Shown: positions 35,377-44,193 of the stretch, piece after piece
Numbering within the stretch: the first letter of the stretch is position 1
How the letters are laid out: every line of letters starts with the position of its first letter
DNA from: Brevundimonas sp.
Lineage (GTDB): Bacteria; Pseudomonadota; Alphaproteobacteria; Caulobacterales; Caulobacteraceae
Length of the DNA stretch: 64,000 nucleotides
Direction: 5' to 3'
NCBI RefSeq assembly: GCF_013912065.1
Contig: NZ_JACESA010000011.1
Coordinates: forward strand, 1-64,000
Made by a program: the position numbers and the translations under genes
Notes under the pieces: generated by a model
The model's input: the letters and a program-made list of their open reading frames with translations, nothing else
Databases searched by the model: none
What the model was told of the DNA's origin: nothing

Positions 35377-36457
35377 CCCCGCCAAGCCCACGATCTTCGT
35401 CAACGGCCGTTTCCTCGTCCAACCCCTGAGCGGGGTCCAGCGCTATGCGCGTGAGATGGTCCGCGCCCTCGACCGCCGACCCAACGCCGCCGCCCGTTAT
35501 GTCCTGCTGGTTCCCCAGGGCGCCGACGCCTCGGACCTGGATCTGCGCGCCATCCCGGTTCGCCCGATTGCGGGCGGTCCCGGCCATCTGTGGGAACAGA
35601 CCGCCCTGGTCTGGGCGGCTCGACGGGGGGTATTGCTGTCGCTCGGCGGCGCAGGCCCGATCCTGCACCCGCGACACCTGGTGGTGATCCACGACGCGGC
35701 GGTTTTTCGCCATCCTGAGCATTTCAGACGCGGTTACGCCGCCTTTCATCGCCTGCTGGGCCGGATGCTGGCGCGCCGGGCGACCCTGGCGACGGTCTCT
35801 CGCTTCTCGCAGCGGGAACTGGCCGAGGTTCTGCATCTGCCCCGCGACGCCGTTACGGTCGTGCCGAACGGCGCGGACCATCTGGGGCGGAACCAGACCG
35901 ACGACGCGGCCCTCGCCCGTCTGGATCTGGTCGGCCGCCCCTATTTCGTCGCCCTGGGCAATCTGGCGCCGAACAAGAACATCGGCGTGATGATCCAGGC
36001 GCTGGGCCGTCTGCCCGACCCGGACCTGCGGCTGGTCCTGATCGGCGCCGCCGCGCCCGCCGTGTTCGACACCGCGCTTCAGACCCGCGACCCGCGCCTG
36101 GTCTTCGCCGGCCGCCGCACCGACGCCGAGGTCGCCGCCCTGCTGGCCGGCGCCCGCGCCCTGATTTTCGCCAGCCTGTACGAAGGGTTCGGCATTCCTC
36201 CGCTGGAGGCCTTCGCCCACGACTGCCCGGTCATCGCCTCCGACATCCCGGCCGTGCGCGAGGTCTGCGCCGAAGCCGCCCTCTATTTCAACCCACGCGA
36301 CGACGCCGCCCTGGCCTCGCGAATGGCGGCTGTCCTGCAAGGCGGACCGGGAGGAGACCCGGCGCGTGTCCAACTGGGGCGCGACCGTGTGGCCCTCTAT
36401 GCCTGGGATAGATCGGCGGAAATCCTGGAGGCTCTGTTGGCCAGGACAGCCCGATAG
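35348..36457 (+). CDS. Glycosyltransferase family 4 (GT-B)
   Basis: The 369-residue enzyme has VSRFSQRELAEVL, VPNGADHL, ALGNLAPNKNI and the donor motif EGFGIPPLEAFAHDCPVI (E-x7-E). The N-terminal NGRFLVQPLSGVQRYA is typical of the mannosyltransferase-like GT4 group in capsule and LPS loci. It is translated with the preceding gene and ends 61 nt inside the convergent GT4 gene. Confidence 0.9.
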   Translation: MLDEGGFVADPAKPTIFVNGRFLVQPLSGVQRYAREMVRALDRRPNAAARYVLLVPQGADASDLDLRAIPVRPIAGGPGHLWEQTALVWAARRGVLLSLGGAGPILHPRHLVVIHDAAVFRHPEHFRRGYAAFHRLLGRMLARRATLATVSRFSQRELAEVLHLPRDAVTVVPNGADHLGRNQTDDAALARLDLVGRPYFVALGNLAPNKNIGVMIQALGRLPDPDLRLVLIGAAAPAVFDTALQTRDPRLVFAGRRTDAEVAALLAGARALIFASLYEGFGIPPLEAFAHDCPVIASDIPAVREVCAEAALYFNPRDDAALASRMAAVLQGGPGGDPARVQLGRDRVALYAWDRSAEILEALLARTAR

Positions 36458-37611
36458 AGAACGACGTGGGCCTTGGCGATCGAAGCCTCGGTCCAGACCG
36501 GCTTGGACGGGGCCACGAGGTTCCGCCACGACGCCGGTTGATCCAGAACCCGCGCCAGCACCGCCGCCAGAGCCTCGACATCGCCGGGTGGAACCAGGGC
36601 GACCCGCCCAGCCCCCGCCGTCGCCTCCGGCAGTCCCCCGATCCGTGAGGCGATCACGCCCCTGCCCTGCATGGCCGCCTCGACCACGTTCCGGCCGAAC
36701 GGTTCGGCCCAGACGGCGGGGGCGACGACCACGTCGACGTCCTGATAAAAGCCGCTCGCCTCCGTCTGACCCAACCAGGCGATGCGGTCGTCGACGAAAG
36801 TCCGACGCAGCCGCTCGACATAGGCCGCCTCGCCCCGTCCGGCGATCCTCAGCCGCCAGTCTCCGGTCAGCCGCGCCGTGGCCCGTAGCAGCACCTCGAT
36901 CCCTTTTTCGGGCTCGACCCGACCGATGAAGCCGAAGGTCAGGGGGCCGTTTCTTGATCCAATCCCGTCCGCCGCCGGACCTCCGCCCCCGGCCGCATTG
37001 CCGATCACCGTCGCGGGCGTCTCGCGGAAACAGCCCGCCTCCTGGTGCCGCTCCAGCACCGCCCGGCTGATCCCCACCACATGATCGACCCGCTCCGTCG
37101 CCCCGCGTCGTCCCTGGGTCAGCAGGACGCAGTCGAGACAGGAGCCCGCGCACGACCGGCCGTGACGAAACAGGGCCGCCCGGCAGCAGAGGGTCGAATA
37201 GTCACGCAGGGTCTGGACCAGGGGCAGGCCCGCGCGCCTTACCGTCCGCACTACAGCCCCGCCGAAACCGGTCGTCACATGGGCGTGGATCAGGTCCGGC
37301 CGTTCGGCCTTCACTACCCGGCCCAGGGGGCCGTCCATCAGGGAACTGACCGCCTCCAGCCCGTGCCACAGGGCGCGTCGCGTTGCCGGGCGTCGTCGTC
37401 CGTCATAGGGCCAGTACAGATGGCGCAGCGGCAGTCTATGGATGCGAACCCCGTCGCGCGTCTCGACGCATTCCTTACCGAGCGGAACCAGGGTCGCCAC
37501 CGCCGTGGAGACGCCCGCCGCGACCAGGCTTCGCGCCAGTTGCTCCACGCTGCGTTCGGCCCCGCCGACATCGGCCGGCGGATACAGGCTGTTGACCAGC
37601 AGAACCCTCAC
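36397..37611 (-). CDS. Glycosyltransferase family 4 with Cys-rich insert
   Basis: The 404-residue enzyme starts MRVLLVNSLYPPADVGGAE, has GFIGRVEPEKGI and ends its donor site with EPFGRNVVEAAMQGRGVI (E-x7-E). Near residues 145-170 it has LCCRAALFRHGRSCAGSCLDC, a Cys cluster found in one GT4 group and perhaps a small metal knuckle. It is 4 nt over the start of the polymerase gene, so it ends the minus-strand glycan unit. Its last 61 nt overlap the convergent gene. Confidence 0.9.
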   Translation of the reverse strand: MRVLLVNSLYPPADVGGAERSVEQLARSLVAAGVSTAVATLVPLGKECVETRDGVRIHRLPLRHLYWPYDGRRRPATRRALWHGLEAVSSLMDGPLGRVVKAERPDLIHAHVTTGFGGAVVRTVRRAGLPLVQTLRDYSTLCCRAALFRHGRSCAGSCLDCVLLTQGRRGATERVDHVVGISRAVLERHQEAGCFRETPATVIGNAAGGGGPAADGIGSRNGPLTFGFIGRVEPEKGIEVLLRATARLTGDWRLRIAGRGEAAYVERLRRTFVDDRIAWLGQTEASGFYQDVDVVVAPAVWAEPFGRNVVEAAMQGRGVIASRIGGLPEATAGAGRVALVPPGDVEALAAVLARVLDQPASWRNLVAPSKPVWTEASIAKAHVVLYRAVLANRASRISADLSQA

Positions 37612-38849
37612 GGCGCCACGGGTTTTCGCCCGGCCAGGGCCGCGACCAGACAGATCAGAAAGACGAACCCCGCGCCCTGCGCCAGGTCCTCGCTGAACAT
37701 CATCGTCAGCAGATAGACGGATAGGGGCGTCAGGGCGTCAAGCCGGGCCGCCGACCACAGGTGCAGACCCAGGGCCAAAACCGCCGCCAGCAGGCCGACC
37801 GTCCGGCCCATGAACAGATAGCCGTTATGACTGACGGTCAGGGCGCGGAAGGTCCCCAGTTCGTCCGCCGTCGACCAGCCCACGCCCAGCGGCTGATCGG
37901 CCACGAAATCGATCGTGCGGGTCCAGGTGGCGACCCGCCCTTGAAGATTGGCGTCCATCTGTTCCAGATCGAACCGGGCCGCGAAGCGGCTGACATCGAT
38001 ATCGACCCGCGTCACCTGCAGGGCGGCCAGACCTCCGGCCAACAGGCAGACGGCCAGGGTCAGGCCCAGGGGACTGCCGGGTTCACGCCAGCGCCGTCCG
38101 ACGACCGCGCGCGCCAGCCAGGCCGCGCCGGCCGCGATCATGCCGCCCCGCGACAGGGTGCACAGAAAGCCGACGACCGTCACGCCCGCCGCCGACAGGT
38201 CCAGACTGCGGCGCGACCAGGCCCCGCCGACGACGGCGAAGGCCGCGGGGGCCGCCAGTCCGATCATGCCCATGGCGGCGTTCGGATGCTCGGCCACCGT
38301 CGTGATCCGCACATGGGCGACGATCGACGTATAGGCCGCGCGCGGCGAGGCCAGGCCCACGGCCTGAAGCGCGTCTCGGCCGAACAGGGACAACAGGCCA
38401 TAGGTCGCCAGATGGCAGGCGGCCCCGGCCAGCAGGGCGGTGAAGAACAGTCGCCGCCGATCCGCCTCCGCCACGATCAAGGCGCCGACGGCGGGCGCGA
38501 CCAGGGCGGCCGCCAGCCAGCGGAACCAGAAGGCGAAATCCGACAGGTTCAGGGTCTGGCCGATGCCGGACGCCTGGATCATCACCGTGACCAGCAGGAC
38601 GAAGGCCGCCGTGGGACCGGCCGCCCGCGACGCCGTTCCCATCCGCCGCCATTGCAGCACGACCAGGGGCAGGGCCGCCGCCAGGGCCAGATCGCCGAGA
38701 CGCGGCGCGCTGATCCGGCCCGGCGCCAGGAAGACCGGCAGGGTGACGCCGACGCCCAGCAGCACCAGCACCCAGGCCTCATAGGCCGCGCGGAGATCGT
38801 CCAGCCGCACCCCGGAAAACGGCGTCGGCCGCAGGATCAGGGCGCGCAA
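37608..38849 (-). CDS. O-antigen ligase/polymerase-like membrane protein
   Basis: The protein has about ten to twelve helices and the long loop before the last helices seen in the Wzy/WaaL (O-antigen ligase) group. The signature region reads RVATWTRTIDFVADQPLGVG, followed by SHNGYLFMGRTVG, matching the N-x4-G pattern and conserved His of that family. It probably polymerises or transfers the glycan. The start is uncertain: TTG 38849 overlaps the GT2 gene end by 13 nt, and a longer frame to 38918 adds only low-complexity residues. Confidence 0.82.
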   Translation of the reverse strand: MRALILRPTPFSGVRLDDLRAAYEAWVLVLLGVGVTLPVFLAPGRISAPRLGDLALAAALPLVVLQWRRMGTASRAAGPTAAFVLLVTVMIQASGIGQTLNLSDFAFWFRWLAAALVAPAVGALIVAEADRRRLFFTALLAGAACHLATYGLLSLFGRDALQAVGLASPRAAYTSIVAHVRITTVAEHPNAAMGMIGLAAPAAFAVVGGAWSRRSLDLSAAGVTVVGFLCTLSRGGMIAAGAAWLARAVVGRRWREPGSPLGLTLAVCLLAGGLAALQVTRVDIDVSRFAARFDLEQMDANLQGRVATWTRTIDFVADQPLGVGWSTADELGTFRALTVSHNGYLFMGRTVGLLAAVLALGLHLWSAARLDALTPLSVYLLTMMFSEDLAQGAGFVFLICLVAALAGRKPVAP

Positions 38850-39742
38850 AACTCGACCTTCGGATCGAACCGGGCGCCGTCCACCAGGCCCGCGACCAGC
38901 AGCCCGGCCTTGCGCCATCGCCCCCGCCTCGCCAGCCTGAAGGCGATCCGCGCCCGCGAGCCCGCGTAACGCAGCGCCGAGGCCGTCCCCTCGTGCCGTC
39001 GCTTGGCCAGGATGATATTGCGGGTCAGCAGCCGGTGCAGCCGCTCGCGTCGCGGGTCGGTCTCGGTCTCCAGGCTGAGCCAGCCGGGCGCGGCGCGGAC
39101 ATGCTCGACCCTGCTGAACGCCGCCAGAAAGCCGGGCCGGTCCGCCGACAGCCGCAGCGTATATTCGGTGTCGTCGCCCCAGATGAACATCGGCGCCAAC
39201 GGCAGGCCGTGTCGCAGGACCTCGGCCCGGGAAATCAGGACGGACACGAAGGTGGCCTGACGCACCGGGACCAGGCCCCGGTCAAGCCTTTCACTCCAGG
39301 CAGCGTAGCCCAGCGCGTTCTTTCGTGTGTCGATCTCGGGCGTATTGGTCAGTTGTCCATCCGGGGTGCGGACGCTGGAGCACAGAAAGGCGGCCGACCG
39401 CCCCTCGGCCGTCAGTTCCGCCTCGGCCTGGAGCAGTTGCGCCAGCGCGTCGGGCGCGGGCAGAACGTCGTCGTCCATCAGCCACAGACGCTCCGCGCCG
39501 CCCTCGACCGCCGCCCGCATTCCGACGTTGAACCCGCCGGCCCCGCCGATATTGACCGGCAGGCTCAACACCGTGACCCGGCCGGCCCAGTCCCGGTCCA
39601 GCATCATCGCCGTGCCGTCGTCGCTGGCGTTGTCCACCACCAGTATCCGCGCGCACGGCCGGGTCTGAGCCGCCAGACAGGCCAGGCATCGCTCCAGCAG
39701 GCCGCGCCGGTTCCAGGTCACGACCACGGCCCAGACCGTCAT
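38837..39742 (-). CDS. Glycosyltransferase family 2, galactofuranosyltransferase-like
   Basis: The 301-residue GT-A enzyme has AVVVTWNRRGLLERCL, VVDNASDDGT and the metal-binding WLMDDDVLPAPDAL (D-x-D). The later part (PMFIWGDDTEYTLR, with W-x-D-D) matches the GlfT2-like branch that uses UDP-galactofuranose. Its direct partner upstream is glf, with a 4-nt overlap, which supplies this donor. The acceptor is unknown. Confidence 0.88.
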   Translation of the reverse strand: MTVWAVVVTWNRRGLLERCLACLAAQTRPCARILVVDNASDDGTAMMLDRDWAGRVTVLSLPVNIGGAGGFNVGMRAAVEGGAERLWLMDDDVLPAPDALAQLLQAEAELTAEGRSAAFLCSSVRTPDGQLTNTPEIDTRKNALGYAAWSERLDRGLVPVRQATFVSVLISRAEVLRHGLPLAPMFIWGDDTEYTLRLSADRPGFLAAFSRVEHVRAAPGWLSLETETDPRRERLHRLLTRNIILAKRRHEGTASALRYAGSRARIAFRLARRGRWRKAGLLVAGLVDGARFDPKVEFCAP

Positions 39743-40986
39743 GTCGCAGCCTTCAGGATGGCCGGCGCCAGCACCTTCTCGACCAGGCTCAACCCCCGCC
39801 CCACAGCCTGATCCATATTATAGTACCGGTAGTCGGCCAGCCGTCCGGCGAACCAGACCTGGCCCTCCAACGCCCGCGCCATCGCCCGATAACGATCGGC
39901 CAGAACACGCGAGGCCTCTGTCGGGATCGGATAGAAGGGCTCGTTCACGCCCGGCGCGTGGGCGATCGGATATTCGGTCAGCAGGGCGGTCGTCCCGGCC
40001 CGCTCGCCCGTCAGGTGGCGGAAATCGGTGATGCGGGTGAAGTCGAACTCGTTGGGATAGTTGACCGTCCCCACCGGCAGGCCGTCCTCGACCGCCACGG
40101 CGCGATGTTCGAACCTCAGGCTCCGGTACGGCAGATCGCCCTCCGACCGGCCGAAATAGTCGTCCAGCGCCCCGCAATAGACCATCCGCCCGAACCGCCC
40201 CGGCGCCACATCCGCCATCTCGGTGTTCAGGGACAGATGGATGTTCGGGTGATCCAGCATCCGCTGGAACAGGGCCGCATAACCGTCGGCGGGCATGGCC
40301 TGATAACGGTCGGTGAAATAGCGGTCGTCGCGGCTGATCGCGACCGGCACCCGGCCTGTAACCGACGGATCCAGCGCCTCCGGCTCCAGCCCCCATTGTT
40401 TGCGGGTGTAGTGGGCGAAGACCTTGTCGAACACATAGTCGCCGAGGAAGCGCAGGTCGCCGTCGGCGGCGTCCTGCATCAGGGTCGCGATACTGGGCCG
40501 GGCGCCGAAGCCGAAGGTCTGGATCAGCCGCTCCGACAACCGCTCGGCCATTCCGGCCGGGAACAACAGGCCCAGAGAGTCGAGATTGAACGGCACGGGC
40601 ACCAGGCGGCCGTCCACATGGCCGCGCACCCGATGGAAATAGGGCCGCCAGTCGGTGAAGCGGCCCAGATGGTCGAAGATGCGCCGGCTGTTGGTGTGGA
40701 AGATGTGCGGCCCATAGGGATGGATCAGCCGCCCTCCCTCGTCGCGCCGATCATGAGCGTTGCCGCCCGGATGGTCGCGCCGGTCGATGACCAGCACCGT
40801 CTGATCCAGTTCGCGCGCCAGCCGTTCCGCCACCGTCGCCCCGGTGAAGCCGGCGCCGACGACCAGCCAGTCGTATCGAGCGGACGTCCCGCCTGCCGTC
40901 CGGCGTTTCAACGACCGCCCGTGCTCGCCCCCGTCCACGTTGACCCCGCCCCAGCCATCAACTTGGGCGGGAGTTAATACACGCAA
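39739..40986 (-). CDS. glf: UDP-galactopyranose mutase
   Basis: The 415-residue flavoenzyme turns UDP-galactopyranose into UDP-galactofuranose. It has the FAD motif DWLVVGAGFTGATVAER, the HPGGNAHD and YGPHIFHTNSRRIFDHL blocks, YTRKQWG and the late GRLADYRYYNMDQAV region, all standard for Glf. A leader of about 35 residues precedes the conserved part, so the true start may be internal. It provides the donor for the GT2 next to it. Confidence 0.94.
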   Translation of the reverse strand: MRVLTPAQVDGWGGVNVDGGEHGRSLKRRTAGGTSARYDWLVVGAGFTGATVAERLARELDQTVLVIDRRDHPGGNAHDRRDEGGRLIHPYGPHIFHTNSRRIFDHLGRFTDWRPYFHRVRGHVDGRLVPVPFNLDSLGLLFPAGMAERLSERLIQTFGFGARPSIATLMQDAADGDLRFLGDYVFDKVFAHYTRKQWGLEPEALDPSVTGRVPVAISRDDRYFTDRYQAMPADGYAALFQRMLDHPNIHLSLNTEMADVAPGRFGRMVYCGALDDYFGRSEGDLPYRSLRFEHRAVAVEDGLPVGTVNYPNEFDFTRITDFRHLTGERAGTTALLTEYPIAHAPGVNEPFYPIPTEASRVLADRYRAMARALEGQVWFAGRLADYRYYNMDQAVGRGLSLVEKVLAPAILKAAT

Positions 40987-41012
40987 CAGACCATGTCACA
41001 AGACGAGAAAAC

Positions 41013-41516
41013 TTAGGATTGGTCGTCGGTCTTCCCGTCAAACCGGGCGTTCTTCGCATCGCGCCAGGTTTCACGCAGGCCTTCGACCGGCTGGTCCGCG
41101 CCCAGCAGGGACAGGCGCTCGACCCAGACGGTCGCCAGCTGATCAATCGTTGACGAACCCCATCCCGGGGGCTGTTGGCGTGCCCAATTCTGCACCGATC
41201 CGGCGTTGAAGATCAGCAGGAAGACACAGGCGACGAACAGGGCCTGGCTGGTCCATCGCCGCGCCCGCGCCGCCTCGCCCTCCTCGTCCAGAGCCGGCGC
41301 CGGGGGGAAGGCGAACCGGCCCAGGGCGACCAGGGCGTTCTCGCGCGTCGGCAGGTCGTGGGCGTCGGCGCCGCCGATCCAGTCGCTGGATGGATCGCCC
41401 GCGCTGTCGGCGCTGAGCGCAGGCGGCGACAGCGGCGCGCCCAGCGGCGGAAAGGGCGACACCGGCGGCGTGGTCCGGGTCGGGAAGGGATCGATCGGGT
41501 CTTCGGGGTCGCTCAT
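41013..41516 (-). CDS. Hypothetical single-pass membrane protein of the acetylation group
   Basis: The 167-residue protein has a Pro/Ser-rich N-terminus, one hydrophobic helix (about 91-107, ALFVACVFLLIFNAG) and a C-terminal segment (WARQQPPGWGSSTIDQLA...). It lies 12 nt after the MBOAT gene and shares its strand, so it is probably part of the polysaccharide O-acetylation unit. No family is recognised. Confidence 0.65.
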   Translation of the reverse strand: MSDPEDPIDPFPTRTTPPVSPFPPLGAPLSPPALSADSAGDPSSDWIGGADAHDLPTRENALVALGRFAFPPAPALDEEGEAARARRWTSQALFVACVFLLIFNAGSVQNWARQQPPGWGSSTIDQLATVWVERLSLLGADQPVEGLRETWRDAKNARFDGKTDDQS

Positions 41517-41528
41517 GACGTCGCTCCC

Positions 41529-42932
41529 TTAGAACTGGAAATAGATGAAGGGCGCCACGCCCTCGGGCCGCATCGCCTCGACCAGCAGGATCGCCAGTCC
41601 AACCAGAACGCCCATTGTCGGCGAAGGCGCCGTCTTCAGTCGCTCGGCCATACCCTCGATCGCGCGCGGCGGCAGCCAGTGCATGGCCAGGCCGCCGACG
41701 ATCAGCACCAGCAGGAAGGGCGTCAGCAGGCTCAGCGGCGCCAACCGACCGATGCCCGCCAGCATCTGCATCGCCAGGTCGAAGGTCTCTGCCCGGAACA
41801 GTATCCAGCCCAGGCAGACGATGTGGAAGGTTATCAGCACCCCCAGCCAGGTCGGCACGACGCTGCGGCCCTTCACCACCGCCCGCCCCAGCCGCTCGAC
41901 CACCTGGGCCCCGCCGTGCAGCGCGCCCCAGGCCACGAAGGTCCAGGCGGCGCCGTGCCACAGCCCGCCCAGCAGCATGGTGATCATGACGTTGACGCAG
42001 GACGACCAGAGCCCCTTACGCCCCCCGCCCAGCGGCACATACAGATAGTCGCGCAGCCAGCTGGACAGGCTGATGTGCCACCGCCGCCAGAAGGCCTGGA
42101 TCGACGACGCCCGATACGGCTGGTCGAAATTGCGCGGGAAGGAATAGCCCAGCAGGGCCGCCAGACCGATGGCCATGTCCGAATAGGCCGAGAAGTCGCA
42201 ATAGATCTGGACCGCATAGCCATAGACCGCCGCCACAATATCGATGGTCCCATAGGCCGACGGATCGAAGAAGACCGGATCGACCAGCCGCGTGGCCAGT
42301 TCCGACGCGATCACCGTCTTCTTGAACAGGCCCCAGACGATCAGCAGCAGACCCAGGCTCGCCATCTCGCGCGTCAGCCGCGGCACCCGCGCGAACTGGG
42401 GCAGCAGGTCCGAGGCCCGCACGATAGGACCCGCCACCAGGTGCGGGAAAAAACTCATCAGCAGCATGACGTCCAGCAGGCTGTCGGCCGGCCGGGTCGT
42501 CCCACGATGGACGTCCACCAGATAGCTGATGCCCTGGAAGGTGAAGAAGCTGATCCCCACGGGCAGGACCACCTGCAGCAGAGGCAGGTCGCGCTCCCAT
42601 CCGAAATTAACCAACAGATCAATAGCCTGCTCGACGAAGAAGCCGTAGTACTTGAAGAAGCCCAGGATGATCAGATTGGCGGCCACGCCCAGTCCGACCA
42701 GCAGTTTTCGCCGTCCCGCCCGATCGCTGCGTACGATCAGGGCCGCCACGCCCCAGTTCAGAACGGCCGAGGCGATCAGCAGGCCGACGAACCGCCAGTC
42801 CCACTGAGCGTAGAAGAACCAGCTGGCCAGCAGCAGGAACAGTTTGCGACGGCCGTTCTCGCGATCCAGGCTCCAGCTGACCAGATAGACGATCAGGAAG
42901 AAGACGGCGAAGGCCAGGGTCGGAAACAGCAT
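41529..42932 (-). CDS. MBOAT family O-acyltransferase (AlgI/PatA-like)
   Basis: The 467-residue protein has about eleven helices and the AlgI-type layout: FFKYYGFF near residue 110, LPVGISFFTFQGISYLVDV near 145, an LGGGRKG motif and the catalytic His in LLGGLWHGAAWTFVAWG near 325. It brings acetyl groups across the inner membrane for glycan acetylation. I start at ATG 42932, which overlaps the upstream stop (TGATG). Two SGNH proteins upstream are natural partners that place the acetyl group. Confidence 0.93.
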   Translation of the reverse strand: MLFPTLAFAVFFLIVYLVSWSLDRENGRRKLFLLLASWFFYAQWDWRFVGLLIASAVLNWGVAALIVRSDRAGRRKLLVGLGVAANLIILGFFKYYGFFVEQAIDLLVNFGWERDLPLLQVVLPVGISFFTFQGISYLVDVHRGTTRPADSLLDVMLLMSFFPHLVAGPIVRASDLLPQFARVPRLTREMASLGLLLIVWGLFKKTVIASELATRLVDPVFFDPSAYGTIDIVAAVYGYAVQIYCDFSAYSDMAIGLAALLGYSFPRNFDQPYRASSIQAFWRRWHISLSSWLRDYLYVPLGGGRKGLWSSCVNVMITMLLGGLWHGAAWTFVAWGALHGGAQVVERLGRAVVKGRSVVPTWLGVLITFHIVCLGWILFRAETFDLAMQMLAGIGRLAPLSLLTPFLLVLIVGGLAMHWLPPRAIEGMAERLKTAPSPTMGVLVGLAILLVEAMRPEGVAPFIYFQF

Positions 42933-44191
42933 CAGTCCGCCTCCCCCGCCGACGTCTTCCACCGCTCATAGGCGCCCGTCAGGTCGTCGCTCAGCACCCC
43001 GCCGATCCAGTCCGCGCCGACGGAGGTGAAATGCACCCGGTCGGGCCGCATGTAGGGTTCGGCCATCGTCGCCAGCCGTTCGGCGGAACAGTCGCCGCCC
43101 ATGCGTCCCTGCCAGTCCCAGTAGGCGACGCCCGCCTCGTCGGCCACCCGCCGTTGCACGTCCCGCACCACGGCCAGCGACGTCGGGGCCCGACGCGACC
43201 CGTCCGCGCCGCAACCGCCCGTCCCGCCGCTCTTCAAGCCATCGGGCGCGCCGAGGATCAGCAGGGCCGCATCCGGCGCCAGCCCTCGAAACCGCGCGAC
43301 CTGCCCCCGCAAGAGATCGGCATAGGCGACGGGGTCTACGCCTTCTTCGAATCCATCATTGACTCCAAAGGCCAGGACGATCAGCGACGGCTTCCAGGCG
43401 GCCAGTTCTGCGGCCGCCACGGCCTCGTCCCGCGTCGCCAGATCACGCAGGGCCGCGCCCACTACGCCTAGGCTGGAGACGACCACGCCGCCGCCCCGCC
43501 TCGCGGTCCAGACGTCGTGCACGACCATCGCGCCGGTCGGCTGAAGGACAGCCGTCTGCACCGGCGCGGGCAGGTCGAGGGTGCGGCACTGCGGCCCCGA
43601 GGTCGACGACCGGAAGTCCGCCGTCATGTCCAGGTCCGCAGTCGACACTGTCACGCCGCCCGCCTCGGGTCCCCCGTCGGCGCAGAGGCCGATCCGGTCG
43701 AAGGCGGCGACCGCCTCGGTCGTCAGCGTCAGGCGCCCGGCGGGGCCGACGACGGCGACCGCCCCCGTCAGTCCGGTTCGCGCGGTCGTCGCGCCGAGAG
43801 GGCCGGTCAGGGGTGCGACCGAGACCGGCCAGGCGTCGGCCGCCACCTCGACCTGCAGCGGCGCATAGGCGGCATAGGGGACGCCCGGAGGCAGGACGCC
43901 GCGCCCGCCGGCGCCGAACCGCGCCTGAAGCCGGGCGCGCAATGCCCCGGTGATCCGGTCGCCGGCGGTATGGCTGTCGCCGATCTGAAGGACGTGGACC
44001 GGCGCCTCGGCGGCGCCGGCCTCGGTGGCCCGCAGCGCCTCGAACCATCCGTTCAGGGCCTCCGTGCCGCACAGACCGTCCCGACAGACCGACGCGCCCG
44101 GCGCCGGAGCGGGCGTCGGCGCATAGGCGACCTCGGTCCCGCTCTGCATCTCCAGCATAAGCAACGCCGCCCCCACGGCCCCCAGGCTCAT
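42932..44191 (-). CDS. SGNH/GDSL hydrolase-fold protein (AlgX/AlgJ-like role)
   Basis: The 419-residue protein has an N-terminal hydrophobic anchor and the SGNH blocks: QIGDSHTAGD (Ser, near residue 72), FGVNDGFEEG and a C-terminal PDRVHFT (Asp and His). It is coupled to the MBOAT gene. In other O-acetylation systems such a protein transfers the acetyl group to the sugar in the periplasm. That role is inferred from context. Confidence 0.85.
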   Translation of the reverse strand: MSLGAVGAALLMLEMQSGTEVAYAPTPAPAPGASVCRDGLCGTEALNGWFEALRATEAGAAEAPVHVLQIGDSHTAGDRITGALRARLQARFGAGGRGVLPPGVPYAAYAPLQVEVAADAWPVSVAPLTGPLGATTARTGLTGAVAVVGPAGRLTLTTEAVAAFDRIGLCADGGPEAGGVTVSTADLDMTADFRSSTSGPQCRTLDLPAPVQTAVLQPTGAMVVHDVWTARRGGGVVVSSLGVVGAALRDLATRDEAVAAAELAAWKPSLIVLAFGVNDGFEEGVDPVAYADLLRGQVARFRGLAPDAALLILGAPDGLKSGGTGGCGADGSRRAPTSLAVVRDVQRRVADEAGVAYWDWQGRMGGDCSAERLATMAEPYMRPDRVHFTSVGADWIGGVLSDDLTGAYERWKTSAGEAD

Positions 44192-44193
44192 GG

